A stretch of 64,000 nt of DNA from Neurospora tetrasperma FGSC 2508 (Eukaryota; Ascomycota; Sordariomycetes; Sordariales; Sordariaceae), in the NCBI RefSeq assembly GCF_000213175.1, contig NW_009799179.1:2961215-3025214 (forward strand), written 5' to 3'. A model generated the notes under the pieces. It was not told the origin of the DNA, searched no databases, and saw only the letters and a program-made list of their open reading frames with translations. The translations under genes were made by a program, and so were the position numbers. Shown one piece after another: positions 23,512-33,612 of this stretch. Each line of letters opens with the position of its first letter. Positions within the stretch are counted from its first letter, which is position 1.

Positions 23512-24498
23512 ATGCAGCTCACTACTCTCTGTTCCGCCATTGCGGCCCTGGCCATAGCCCCCCTAACATCTTTGGCCTCCCCAGCTGAGACCCTGGGTAA
23601 CAGGGACTTCCCCGACCCAGCAATCATTCTTGACCCTCGCACTGACGAGTGGTACGCTTTCGCAACCAGCAGCAACGGCAAGAACGTACAGGCTGCTTAC
23701 AGCCCCAATCCTCATGACGGCCCTTGGACATATGTCGAGCACGACCTCCTCCCCACCCCGGGCAAGTGGGTCAACCCCGACCAACCCGACATTTGGGCGC
23801 CTGATGTGCACTACTTTGAGGCAAGCGATTGTTTTGTCATGTATTACTCGGGTCTTTTGGCGGACTCCCCTTACCACTGCATTGGTATTGCCACTGCCGA
23901 GAACATCACCGGCCCGTATGAAGCCTTTGATGAGCCATTTGCCTGCCCGGATTCCGAGGGTGGCGCTATCGACGCAAGCGGCTACCTTGATCCTATCGAT
24001 GGCTCTTTCTTCGTTGTGTACAAGGTGGATGGTAGCGCCAAGGGCCCCGGTGGTCCTTGCGGCAACGGTGACCCCCCCGGCGAGCCGACTCCCATCCGCC
24101 TTCAGCGTGTCGATGAAAGCGACGGCATCACTCCCATCGGCCATTACACCGAGATCCTTGACCGCGATCCGGAGCTTGATGGCCCGCTTATTGAGGCACC
24201 CAACCTCATCCGCACCTTCAACGGCACATTTGTGTTGTTCTACTCCTCCCATTGTTACAACACTCCGGAATATGACATCAAGTACGCCACGGCGGACAAG
24301 ATCGAGGGACCATACCACCGCCGTGGAGAACTGATGGGCTCGAACACCAATTCCTATGGCTTTGATGGTCCAGGAGGAGCAAGTAGTGTCTTCGGCGGTG
24401 GAATCTTGGTATTTCACGCCAACTGCGATGCCGGTCGTTGCATGTATGTAACAGAATTCGAAGTCGAGGAGGAAGGCATCGTGACGCTACTGGATTGA
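23512..24498 (+). CDS. Secreted glycoside hydrolase family 43 protein
   Basis: 328 aa, single exon, with a secretion signal (hydrophobic 1-21, probable cleavage near LASPA). Likely a five-bladed beta-propeller enzyme removing arabinose or xylose from plant hemicellulose or pectin outside the cell. The three acidic residues expected in GH43 can be placed: general base D35 in DFPDPAI, modulating D154 in GGAIDASGYLDP, and general acid E228 in LIEAPNLI. The WAPDV stretch (95-99) also fits the family. There are cysteine pairs and N-glycosylation sequons (N131-I-T, N237-G-T). No binding module is attached, and the length is normal for a single-domain member. Substrate (arabinan, arabinoxylan or xyloside) cannot be told from sequence alone. 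Confidence 0.88.
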   Translation: MQLTTLCSAIAALAIAPLTSLASPAETLGNRDFPDPAIILDPRTDEWYAFATSSNGKNVQAAYSPNPHDGPWTYVEHDLLPTPGKWVNPDQPDIWAPDVHYFEASDCFVMYYSGLLADSPYHCIGIATAENITGPYEAFDEPFACPDSEGGAIDASGYLDPIDGSFFVVYKVDGSAKGPGGPCGNGDPPGEPTPIRLQRVDESDGITPIGHYTEILDRDPELDGPLIEAPNLIRTFNGTFVLFYSSHCYNTPEYDIKYATADKIEGPYHRRGELMGSNTNSYGFDGPGGASSVFGGGILVFHANCDAGRCMYVTEFEVEEEGIVTLLD

Positions 24499-25803
24499 TC
24501 TGTTTTCAAGGTTTATCAGCACATGAAATGAGAAGAAATGAGTGATGTGGAGTTATTGGGTACAGCGTTGGCTTTTGGCATGCATAAGGTACCACAGGAG
24601 CACAGGCGTTTCTTTGGTTGTCTCTTGTTTTTCTTTTGGTTTTGTTTTAGCGATAGGCGTATGGCATTCGTTCAATGGAACACAGTAAACACTGCACAAA
24701 GCTCTGTCTTTACATCAAATGATACTGCGATCACAATGATATGGTGTAGTACTGGGCCAAGTGTAGGTGGTCTTTGAACAATTAATCGAAATTGGTGTGG
24801 GATGTGGAAGCAAACGAGGGAAGACAAAACGGCGGGAAAGATTCCAGACGCGGACAAGATGCACCTGCCTTCTGTAAGAAACTGCAGTGACGATGCGCTA
24901 AACTACAGTAACTATGGTGGCTCGCTCTTTCGACATCGACATGCGGGGAAGCCAGGAGGAACAACAACGACATAACGAGCCTTTGCACGCGGTCTTGCCA
25001 TTTACTCATAAAAGATGACAAGTCGCAGTATCAACACTTTGGAAATGAACTAAACATCCTTTTACGATTCTCCAATAGATTCCAGGTTGTATTGAACTTT
25101 CGACTGACAAAGACAAGCGCCCACTTGTATGGTTCGGACATGGCGCTGAACTCTCCTTTTATTAAGGAACGACCATGGTCGCCCCGAGCGGACTTGCTCA
25201 AGTACTGACCATTGAATCCATCGGGAAAGGCGAGAAGAAAACTGGAAGTGACGGTTCATGCTGGATCTCCATGGCGACGGGCAGAGGTAATCCTCTTTCC
25301 GCGATCGAACAGAACAAAGATGTTATTGTGGTAGCGATGTCCTTGAGGAGTGATCGCGGAGAAGTTGGAGTTCTGAATTTATTTCGGGTTGTTGATGGTA
25401 GCGAAAGGATAGCACCAGTTGTCGATGGCAGCGAAAGGATAGCACCAAAGATTTGACATTGGTTAAGGAGAAGTCATGGTACCTCTATATTGTATGAATG
25501 GTGAAGGGAAGATCTCCCCCTTGCTTGTTCCAAAGGCATACATTGCCTACACACTCTTCTAGTATCGTTGTATCTTCACTTGATCTCCATAACTTCAACT
25601 GGGGGTAATTAATAGATGAGTACGTGCCACCTCTTTCCGCCGCTGATTTTGGGTTTGTGTCGTTGCGACTACCTTAGGATATCCATCCAAGCAAAAACCG
25701 CTGGACCGAATAGGGTTCATTCTTGCCAATTCAACAACAGCCGGAATGATGAACAACAAGATTTGATGCAGTTAATCCATCCACCCCCTTACGATCTTTG
25801 CCC
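24499..25803. other. Spacer between GH43 and HD-domain genes
   Basis: No gene is seen. It holds the 3' regions of both convergent genes and a 30-bp tandem duplication at 25388-25447. Confidence 0.5.
25388..25447. repeat. 30-bp tandem duplication
   Basis: Two adjacent 30-bp units, 28 of 30 identical (GTTGTTGATGG... and GTTGTCGATGG...). It is non-coding as far as can be seen, although the plus frame repeats VVDGSERIAP. Confidence 0.85.
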
Positions 25804-26643
25804 CTAAAACAAGTTGAAACACTTATTAATCCCCTCCCAATCCGGATGCTCCTCCTTTCCCTTAACCAGCTCACTTGCCCAAGACCCCCTAGGGGCCTTC
25901 TGCGATTCCTTCAAAGCCTGTCGCACGATAGCATCCCCAAGCTGCTTCTTGATCTCCAACCTTGGCAGCTGCCACTTGATCAAATTCGCCGAAGTAGCTC
26001 CTCCCGGCAGACTATCAGCCGGCGGTACGGGACAAAACCCAAAGTCCGCCCGTTTGGCAAATCGCAGAGCGCGCGCGGCGCCGCTCAACCGCTCCGCAAT
26101 AGTCGGATTCGTATGTAAAGCGATAGCCAGCCAAGCCTCGCGGACCGCCAGGGCCGGGATGTTATGCGAGTGTAGCAAATGGGCGGCTACGTCCGCCCCG
26201 ATGAGCTCGAACTGCTCGGCGATGGCATCGTACTCGGGAGCCAGCCCTATGGCGTGGAGAATACAGACGACGAATAAGATGTGCGGCGGAGTACTGGTCG
26301 CGCATTCTCCGTAGACAGGGCTGATGCGTACTATACCAGGGGAGTTGAGCAGCAAGGAAGGGTCGGCCGGGTCGGTCCAAGGGGTGATCCGCATGGAGGC
26401 TTGGGCGTACATGTAGACGCGAAAACTATGGTAGAGGATTGTGGCGGGAAGATGGGTGCGGGCAAGGACGAGGGCATCGGTGCAGACGGGGTGGGTTGGC
26501 ATCAGGGCGCGAAGGGCGGCGGTGATAGTGCCTTGGTCGGATACTGAAGGCGACGATACAGACCCAGAATCAGAACCGGGATCGGTGCCAACCGCGCCGG
26601 TTGAGGAGATGGAGGAGGAGTTGCTGGACGTCCGACTGCCCAT
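25804..26643 (-). CDS. HD-domain protein, cyanamide-hydratase-like, altered HD motif
   Basis: 279 aa, single exon, start MGSRTSSNSS with a Ser-rich N-terminus of about 35 residues. The core matches the fungal HD-superfamily group related to cyanamide hydratase (Ddi2/3 type): YHSFRVYMYA with H72, VCILHAIGLAPEYD with H130, FELIGADVAAHLL, AWLAIALHTNP with H177, and AKRADFGF with D200. The HD signature is normally LHDIG; here codon 131 is GCC (Ala) where Asp (GAC) is expected, a one-base difference. Loss of this metal ligand predicts no or reduced metal-dependent hydratase activity. The rest of the domain looks intact and the frame is open, so it may be a pseudoenzyme or a recent defect. Confidence 0.8.
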   Translation of the reverse strand: MGSRTSSNSSSISSTGAVGTDPGSDSGSVSSPSVSDQGTITAALRALMPTHPVCTDALVLARTHLPATILYHSFRVYMYAQASMRITPWTDPADPSLLLNSPGIVRISPVYGECATSTPPHILFVVCILHAIGLAPEYDAIAEQFELIGADVAAHLLHSHNIPALAVREAWLAIALHTNPTIAERLSGAARALRFAKRADFGFCPVPPADSLPGGATSANLIKWQLPRLEIKKQLGDAIVRQALKESQKAPRGSWASELVKGKEEHPDWEGINKCFNLF

Positions 26644-28212
26644 GGCGCGATGGCGGCTACCGTGGTAGACACTGCTTGCTTGATCGGGATCACGAGAGGA
26701 GAAACCTTATGGTTTTTGAAATACTAGAGAATGGGGTTCGAAGCTAAGGAGTCCACTGGTTAAATACCTAGGTTTTGACTTGCCAGACCTTCTGGAACTT
26801 GTGAGTGGTTGCTGTAGCTGCAATGCAAGCAATGGAACTGTCGGTGTCGATGCGGGTCAACTGGATAAATGTCATTGCGAGCACCGACGCTGCGAAACCA
26901 GATGGCTCGACCCGTTGCTGTCATGCTACCCTTCACTTTCTCGGATCTTTCGTATACAGGATATCACAGGATGTCAGTATCTGAATACTTTATGCTTAGA
27001 CTCCTGGTATCGATGCTGTTCTTCCGCAGTGTACGCCTACGAAGCACAACCGTCCGAGACACTCAAACTTGATATTCCAAGATATCATTTGAGGTGATAC
27101 CCGTCCTGGCGTTCCAAGTCTGTCGTTTTCACTCAATCCTCTGGTAAGCCTTCTACCATCTAAGTCGGCAACAAGCAGAAGTATCGATGGTAGAGTTTAA
27201 GTACTCACTCAGTCTCCATTCTGTGGGCTCGCAAAGGCCAAAAAGTAAACATATGTTCTGATATGGATATGAAGCCCGAAATACGAAGAGAAGGTGATCG
27301 ATAGGTTGTAAGGCGGGTGAAATAGCTTTTTTGGAGACCTGAGAGGACGTTTTGAGGATGTGTATCATGTTAGAGGAAGGTACTCTTGGAAGAATGGGAG
27401 GAAGGAAGGAACATGTGAATGGGCGGAAGACAATGGAGTGGCTGCCTTAGAAGTGTCTTAAACTTCAAAAGGGAAGCAGTTTGGGGAAAGAGCAACTGGT
27501 CGTGGGATAAGCCGGGCCAAACGGCCATGCAACATACCATCAGGGCAAGAGCGCTAGAAAGCTTTTTAAGGAGCTCGAAGCCTCTCTTCAGGTTGCCTGG
27601 CACTTTATTCTTCTCGGGGTACCTAGCAGTTCTTTGATGGCATAAACCCGAACACGTCGTTCCAGATACAGGCAGTAACTTGTCTTTGGTCGATGGCAAG
27701 GCATTCTAAGGGTAGGCTTGCAACATGAAATTCAAGACGTATCGAGATAGGTAGCATTTGGACTACCAAGCTAGATACCTATTGTTACACTGTACGTGAT
27801 GGCTGATAACCTGACTGAGTATTGTTGTCTAATAATAATACACAATCAAACCTATGCAGATAATATGCTACTTGCAAGAGCCAGAGATACTCCAACAGAT
27901 ATGGTCCTTTTTTGAATCACCTCCAATTCCAGCCAGATGATGATGAGCCCCGCAATGATGCCTGAAAGGTAATGATGCAACACCAGAAAGCCATTTACAA
28001 AGCCATCTTTCAACCAGCCGCCCTGTCGAACATACTGAGCCCCCATAAGGGCCTCTGTCTCCAAGTAAGTTCAAAACCCTTGTCCCGTCAATACTGGTAC
28101 ACAACCTTCCCAAAGTAGGGTAATACACTTTGATCCCCAGGAAGACATTGCCGGCTTCCGGACTTTGATTGGCACTCTGTTGCCGTAACTCCAACACATA
28201 CTCCCTTCCACT
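26644..28212. other. Spacer, 1.6 kb, no gene seen
   Basis: Small open frames only (for example 26780-27097 and 27370-27699), without motifs or splice support. The left end should contain the promoter of the HD-domain gene. Confidence 0.45.
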
Positions 28213-29493
28213 CTACAAGTCCCCCATATGAGCCTGCCTGACCAAACTGTTGATCTCCTTCGGCTGGAACTCAGGCTCATACCTACCCGCATGGCTCAAA
28301 TCATCAGGTGGCATCAGCACCGGGTAATCCGGACCTGCCTGTCCTTGCTCCGTTGCCTCCGCATCATCGGTAGCAGTAGCAGTAGTAACAACCCCCCTCA
28401 TACTCTTCGCAAACTCTTCATAAGCCCTCTTCGCCTCCTTCCGATCTTCCTCCCTGAACCTCTCAACAATGCCCTCCACCACACTCTCCACCTCCTCCCT
28501 TCCCGCCATCCACCACTCCAACAGCTTTGCCTGGGCTTTGACCAGCCTCGTAGCAACCTCGTTCCCCACCGCCTTCTCCTCCTTGCACTCCGTACAAACC
28601 ATGGGCACCGCTCTCTCAGTCTTTACCTTTTCCCTGGCATCCCTCTGCATCTCCATCAAGAACCGCATCCGCTCCACCTCAAAATGTCCTGACCTCAAAG
28701 CACGGAACCAAGCACCCAGAAATCCCATCCGGTTCCAGGCCGCATCGGACATCTCCGGGGTTGCCAAGGCACAGAGCAGGGGGGTCTCCATTCGCCGCCA
28801 GAGCTCGTTGTCGTCCTCTTCGGCGCGGCCTTCGTCTTCAGCGAAGGACTCGATAAACTCGCGGATGCTCATTCCCAAAGCGACCTGCTTGAACGAGAGC
28901 ACATTCTTTTGCTCTTCGGGGTTATCAGAGCCGGCGACGAAGGAACCGGGTGCCATGCGGGTGAAGGTGGTGGAGAGAACGTGTTTGCAGAAAGTTGCGG
29001 GGCTGAGGGATAATCCGTTGGAAGAGTGGGAAGGGGAGGTGGAAAAGTTGCTGCTGCTGCTGGCGCCGCCGCCGCCGCTTTCGCGGATGTGGTCGCGGAT
29101 GGAGGTCAAGCGGCGGGTGGATACTTGGGTTTGGAGAGTGCTGGTTTGGAGGAGGAGGTCGCTGTCGGGGCCGTAGATCTCGTTCCAGGTCAGGGCGTGG
29201 TCGAGGGCGACATGTTGGTGATGGGATTCGGTGACGGAAGGGGGAATGTCAAGGTGAAGCTCGATCGAGGTGAGGAGCTCGGCTTGGGACTGTTGTACGC
29301 GCAGCGAGGATTCGATGTGCGACAGATACTGATCGGCGCGACCTTGGAGATCGAGGAAGGCGGCTATGAGCTGGCTTTTGCTGAGTGAGAGGAGGTCGGC
29401 GCGCGTGTAATGTGGCTCGCGAGGGACTTCATCCACGGAAGAGTCAAAGTCGTGCGACAACAGCAGATGCTGTGTCTCGGGTGGTAAAGGCAT
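28213..29493 (-). CDS. Conserved-looking hypothetical protein
   Basis: 426 aa, single exon, ATG at 29493 (MPLPPETQHLLLSHDFD). No domain recognised. Residues 28-90 are helical and possibly coiled coil (SKSQLIAAFLDLQGRADQYL). A Ser/Gly-rich low-complexity linker covers about 135-165. The second half is strongly helical and charged (EFIESFAEDEGRAEEDDNEL, VVEGIVERFREEDRKEAK). A CTEC pair at about 300 is the only cysteine motif. There is no signal peptide or membrane span, so it is probably cytosolic or nuclear. The long open frame with good codon use makes it a real gene; function unknown. Confidence 0.75.
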   Translation of the reverse strand: MPLPPETQHLLLSHDFDSSVDEVPREPHYTRADLLSLSKSQLIAAFLDLQGRADQYLSHIESSLRVQQSQAELLTSIELHLDIPPSVTESHHQHVALDHALTWNEIYGPDSDLLLQTSTLQTQVSTRRLTSIRDHIRESGGGGASSSSNFSTSPSHSSNGLSLSPATFCKHVLSTTFTRMAPGSFVAGSDNPEEQKNVLSFKQVALGMSIREFIESFAEDEGRAEEDDNELWRRMETPLLCALATPEMSDAAWNRMGFLGAWFRALRSGHFEVERMRFLMEMQRDAREKVKTERAVPMVCTECKEEKAVGNEVATRLVKAQAKLLEWWMAGREEVESVVEGIVERFREEDRKEAKRAYEEFAKSMRGVVTTATATDDAEATEQGQAGPDYPVLMPPDDLSHAGRYEPEFQPKEINSLVRQAHMGDL

Positions 29494-30019
29494 CCTTGCG
29501 TGCTTACGGCGCGATGAAGGTCGCCTACGTCAGTCTGGGAGTCCTGCGCGGGGTAGTGATGATACCAGGCAAATGCTTAACGAGGAGAGCAAGTAGTCGG
29601 CTGAGGAAAGATGAGAGAAATGGGATGCACTATCATGTTGGTTTGCTTGTTGGCTTGTCAGCTTGTTGGCACGTTGGTTGGTGGGAACGGGCAAACATAC
29701 CACCTAGCGTAGCTTCAAGGGAGATGGTTACTGCCTACTTTGTTGGAGCATTCACATTGCACCCTGCTTCCAGGTTGCACCAACTGGACAAGACGAGGTG
29801 AATGGGAAGTGCAAGGTCCGCGAAGAGCTACAGAACCCGCGGCGCTGAGACGGCGCAGAGCCTCCCGGTACCGTGGAAACGGTCTCCAGATATCCCAGGC
29901 ACAAACACAAACACGTGGCAGTGTCAGTCGTAGAGTGGAAGGAACAGGCACCACTCACCAGACAGCCGCCGCGCCGACCACGGGTTCATCTCAAGAACCC
30001 ACCCTCTTTGGCCACCTTT
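29494..30019. other. Spacer between hypothetical gene and DLH relic
   Basis: Probable promoter and leader of the minus-strand hypothetical gene. It contains a string of TTGGCTTGTCAGCTTGTTGG-like imperfect repeats at about 29638-29685. No gene is seen. Confidence 0.4.
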
Positions 30020-30955
30020 GACAAACAATCCTGGAAAGCTCGCGTGGCATACCATAATGAAAACCAACGCACAGCTTGATCCTCAGACTGATCTCCCCCT
30101 TCTCTATCTGCAACGGGTCCTCCCAATCTCCTATCACAGCAAACCCATGCTTGGCTCCTGGATACACCACAGCCTCACGCGCATTCGGTATAATCGGCCT
30201 ATCCGCCCCCTCGGCCTCCTTCACTGACGCTCTGTTCTTGACTTTTAGAATGCTCATCACCCTCTTCATCTTCTCCTGTCCCATGAACGAATCGTTCTCC
30301 CCGTTCGCCAAGCAGAGCGGCAGCTGCACCTCATGGATATGCCTCGGCAACTTGAGTATCGACGGACGGGCAGTGAGGGCGCAGTCAATCAGCGGGACCT
30401 TTTTTGCATCCCACAGAGACACCCAGAATTCGCGGGGTTTTGAGTAATGGTAAGGCCGACAGAATAAAGCCCACCCCAGCAAAACCCAGCAACGCCGACT
30501 TTGGGAGGTTCACCATTCGCCGTCGGTGTCTTTCGCACAGCAGCCAGGAAGGATCGCACACGCGGCCAACTAACGGAAAGGACGGGTGCAGTAAAGCCAG
30601 AAGAGACAAAAGGGGACGGCCTTGATAATATTCTAGGACCGACTCAAGATACGGAAGATCCAGAGAGAGTTGGGATCGGGTTTGGATTCGAATGAGGCCA
30701 TGAGCGAGAGGGGGATAACTTTGCCGTCCATGAAGTCAGGAACACGAATGAATTGGCGAGGGCGCGTGTATTGCGGAGGGACCACCCAAAGGCATCGGTG
30801 ATGAGGACTACCGTGCCTAGCGGTTTTACCCAGGGCTTCGGGGTCGCGATGTATGTGAGAAGTCCGTGAATGACATCCTCGTGGCCGGTGGGGATGACAT
30901 CGCCGCGGAGGGTTCCTTTGAAGCAATCGGGACAAACGGGATGGAGATTGTCGCT
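30020..30955 (-). pseudogene. Dienelactone hydrolase family pseudogene
   Basis: The order of a dienelactone hydrolase (alpha/beta hydrolase that opens cyclic lactone esters) survives in three frames: PDCFKGTLRGDVIPTGHED then PWVKPLGTVVLITDAFGW (about 30910-30780), VPDFMDGKVIPLSLMASF (about 30745-30690), KVGVAGFCWGGLYSVGLT (about 30508-30455), and ANGENDSFMGQEKMK to YPGAKHGFAVIGDWEDP (about 30310-30115). All three triad residues are present (Cys in GFCWGG, Asp in NGENDSF, His in AKHGF), but the start codon is missing, sequence between NTRALANSF and VPDF is lost with a frame change, and another frame change follows GLYS. This is a decayed host gene at normal base composition. Confidence 0.8.
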
Positions 30956-33082
30956 GTATCATCGATACAGATGGTATAATGGAACAAATCGAAATAGTGC
31001 GCGAACAATTGGTTTCCAGGCTGTCATGCCGATGAATTTACTGAAGTCATTATGTAGTTGCCGAGGTTGAAAGCGGGGGAAAAGACGAGCTGCGGTACAG
31101 CGTTCAATGCAGCGAGTTTTCAGGAACAAGCCGGAAAAGGAAGGTTACGTGAGCATCGGGTTAGGGTTGGGTAGGTATGCACCAGCCATTCACCAGCCGC
31201 CCCGTTAACGGTTCACAGTTCACACCAGTGAATGGCCCGGGGACGGAACATGTCTCCAAACACCAAAAAGCCACAACTCCATGATATCGCCAGAAACACG
31301 CAAAAAAGTCATCATCGCAAGCTTCGTGAGGCATTAATGCCCACAGCCAGAATCGAACAGACGACCTAGGACGGGGTGGACCGTTTGCCCCCACGACGAC
31401 TTTTCAAGAAGCAACAATTTCTATCACTTGGTTCTCTCCTTCATCAACATTTCCTCCCTGAACCTGTTGCTCCTTCCCCAGAAGTCGGACACTAGCTTAT
31501 AACCCCCTTCAGTCCATGCTTCCTTCCTGATCAATCCTCTCCATAATCCACAAGTCCACACCCCCTTCCTCTCTATTGACAGCAGACAGTCGTTGCCCTC
31601 ATTGCCCAAATTACCCACATTCCTCATCGAATGATCTCATCAATCGCCAAATCCCCTCCTCCCACCTTTTATCTACATTTCTCACCTTTCATTCACATCT
31701 CCCACCTTTCATCCACATCTCCCTCCTCCATCTCATCCCTCAACTCAACACCTTTTCCCTCTCCTCTCTCAGTCTGTTCAATTCTACTTTCATACTCCTT
31801 ATACGCTCTTGAGTACTGGTGATGCGCTCTACCATTAACACTGAGCCATGCGGGCTTTGATGATTATCCTGGCTTCAAAAATGAAGTTTTATCCCTAGTT
31901 CTCCACCGGATCCGGAGCCTCCGCCGCGCCGACGAAGGTATCACGCCCCGCCCGAACCGAAGATGATACCCGGATGAAAGCGAGACGGCCATGTCAAAAC
32001 AGGCGAGTTTATTCAACCACTGGGTAGAGTCTCGTGCTCGCTGGTTTGAACGGTCATGTTCCGGATCGAGTTGGTGTGTCCATGCAGCAGGTATGTCTGG
32101 TGTTCGGTGTTCACAAGGACCATTGAATGTGCCAATGGCCGTCGGGGGTTACACCTTCAATAGATAAAGGAGGAAAAGCCGACTTATCTACCGTTTATGG
32201 GGCCCCGTCTCCTTTTGTTACAATGACGGAGCCTTGCGATTTTCAAAGAAAAGTTGGTTTGAATCGATGAGGATAATGATCATGAGAGGAATAGAACAGA
32301 AGTAGGTGCAGTGGTGATGCAGTGTTCCCGCTTATAAGCGCTAACTGCTAACAATTATGGCCAAGCCACTCCCCTGCACCTTCTGAGTCGGCTACCTGCG
32401 CCTCACCCGGGCCACCGCCCCATTCTCGGCGCCTGATAGCGATAGCGGTCGGCATGCTAGACCCGGCCCCTCCTCCGCATTTCTTTCGCATCCGCCCCTC
32501 CACCTCATACCGATTTCGATGCCGTCTTGGAGGTTGTCGTCATTGAGAAGTAGCGGGCGTCCCATTGTTACCAAGACCCAAATCACCGTCGCAGTGCTTC
32601 CTGAAGGCCTGATGCACGTTCTTGACTAACTACAGAAATATCACGGAACGAGAAAAGGTTCGCTTACCCGTATGCCTTCTACTGCGTGGCCGAGATCCGA
32701 ATGCGGCCTCGTCTGGAATTCCAAAGTCCGAGTTGACAGGTATGCTGTATGACAGGACGAATCTGCTGTCTGATGCAGAGCGGAAGAGGCATGTTTTAGG
32801 TGACTGACCATCTGTTTTGGTACTTGAATGGAAGAAAACAGGTGATCGGTGACGGTTGAGAGTTCGAAGAACACAGAATTTGGAGATGGGGAAGATTAAA
32901 AGCGCCAAACTACAGATACAATGGCAAAGGATGGATTATATTAGGCCCAACATCATTATATGTACTGGTGACCTTATCAAGCAGACAAACCACCTTATGT
33001 ACCTTCCTCAAGGGTGCCATCTCATTTATACAGCCCCCTCCCATGAGCACAACCAGTTCATCATATCGTCAACCCAGCTGCT
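30956..33082. other. Spacer, 2.1 kb, with pyrimidine tracts and a tRNA-like half
   Basis: No intact gene. 31600-31790 is a CT-rich stretch with repeats of CTCCCACCTTTCATCCACAT type. A tRNA 5'-half-like sequence lies at 31818-31855 (minus). A minus-strand frame near 32400-32586 reads MGRPLLLNDDNLQDGIEIG, faintly like a piece of a fungal-specific transcription-factor domain, but it is too short to call. Confidence 0.4.
31818..31855 (-). other. tRNA-like 5' half (possibly tRNA-Thr)
   Basis: On the minus strand the sequence starts GCCCGCATGGCTCAGTG, then GGTAGAGCGCATCACCAGTA. This gives a 7-nt acceptor strand, a paired D arm (GCTC/GAGC) and the 5' side of an anticodon arm with AGT at the anticodon position. 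No matching 3' half (T arm, acceptor strand) follows, so it is not a functional tRNA gene as it stands. Confidence 0.4.
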
Positions 33083-33612
33083 TTATACGCAGTTGGTGCA
33101 CTGGCGGCACTGGATGTAATGCGCCTGATGACCAGCATCATTGCCATTGACCGTGTTGTACAAGTTGGCATCGCCGGGGTACATAAGGATAGCGAGGCCG
33201 GAGCCGGTGCAGTCTCCGTTGCTAAACTCCAAATGTTAGCACGTGTGTCAACAGTAGGGAAAGGCACTCAGAGGTACGTACGCAAAGAGACGGCAAATGG
33301 CGCCCTGGTCAGGGCCAGCAGAGCCAATATGGCCATCGTAGGTGGAAGGAAGCCTGGTGCAGGTGCCTGTGATGCCCAGGCTCAGAACCTCGCACGTGTT
33401 TTGCCAGTTGGAGCCGGTGCAGACGTAAACCTGAACGGAGAAAATGGTGAGCTTCATGGCCTTTGATGAAAACTCTGGGGAGAGAAAATTCGTGGACTAA
33501 CATTGCCGGGAGTACGAGCGACAAGCTGAGGATGCTCAGCCGAGGAAGGAGCAGCGAGGACGGGGGAAAGGACAGACAAGAGGGTGATTGTGATGGCGAG
33601 AATGGACTGCAT
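33083..33612 (-). CDS. Small secreted 8-cysteine protein, 3 exons
   Basis: Exons 33612-33502, 33430-33282 and 33221-33083, with introns GTTAGT...TTCAG and GTACGT...TTTAG. Joined they give 132 aa in phase. The N-terminus MQSILAITITLLSVLSPVLA is a clear signal peptide, followed by a short propeptide-like segment ending ARTPGN. The mature part starts VYVCTGSNWQNTCEVL and holds eight cysteines, ending YIQCRQCTNCV. The YVCT..NW...C pattern occurs in many small secreted fungal proteins of unknown function, some with a crystallin-like fold; that is only a resemblance. Four disulfides and an extracellular location are inferred. Even cysteine count, clean splice sites and unbroken phase support a functional gene. 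Confidence 0.85.

Noticed and set aside
23563-24417. 284-codon minus-strand frame
   Set aside because: Antisense shadow of the GH43 gene, which has signal peptide and catalytic residues.
32392-32586. Possible fungal transcription-factor fragment (MGRPLLLNDDN)
   Set aside because: Only one short resemblance; no zinc cluster or further domain pieces nearby.
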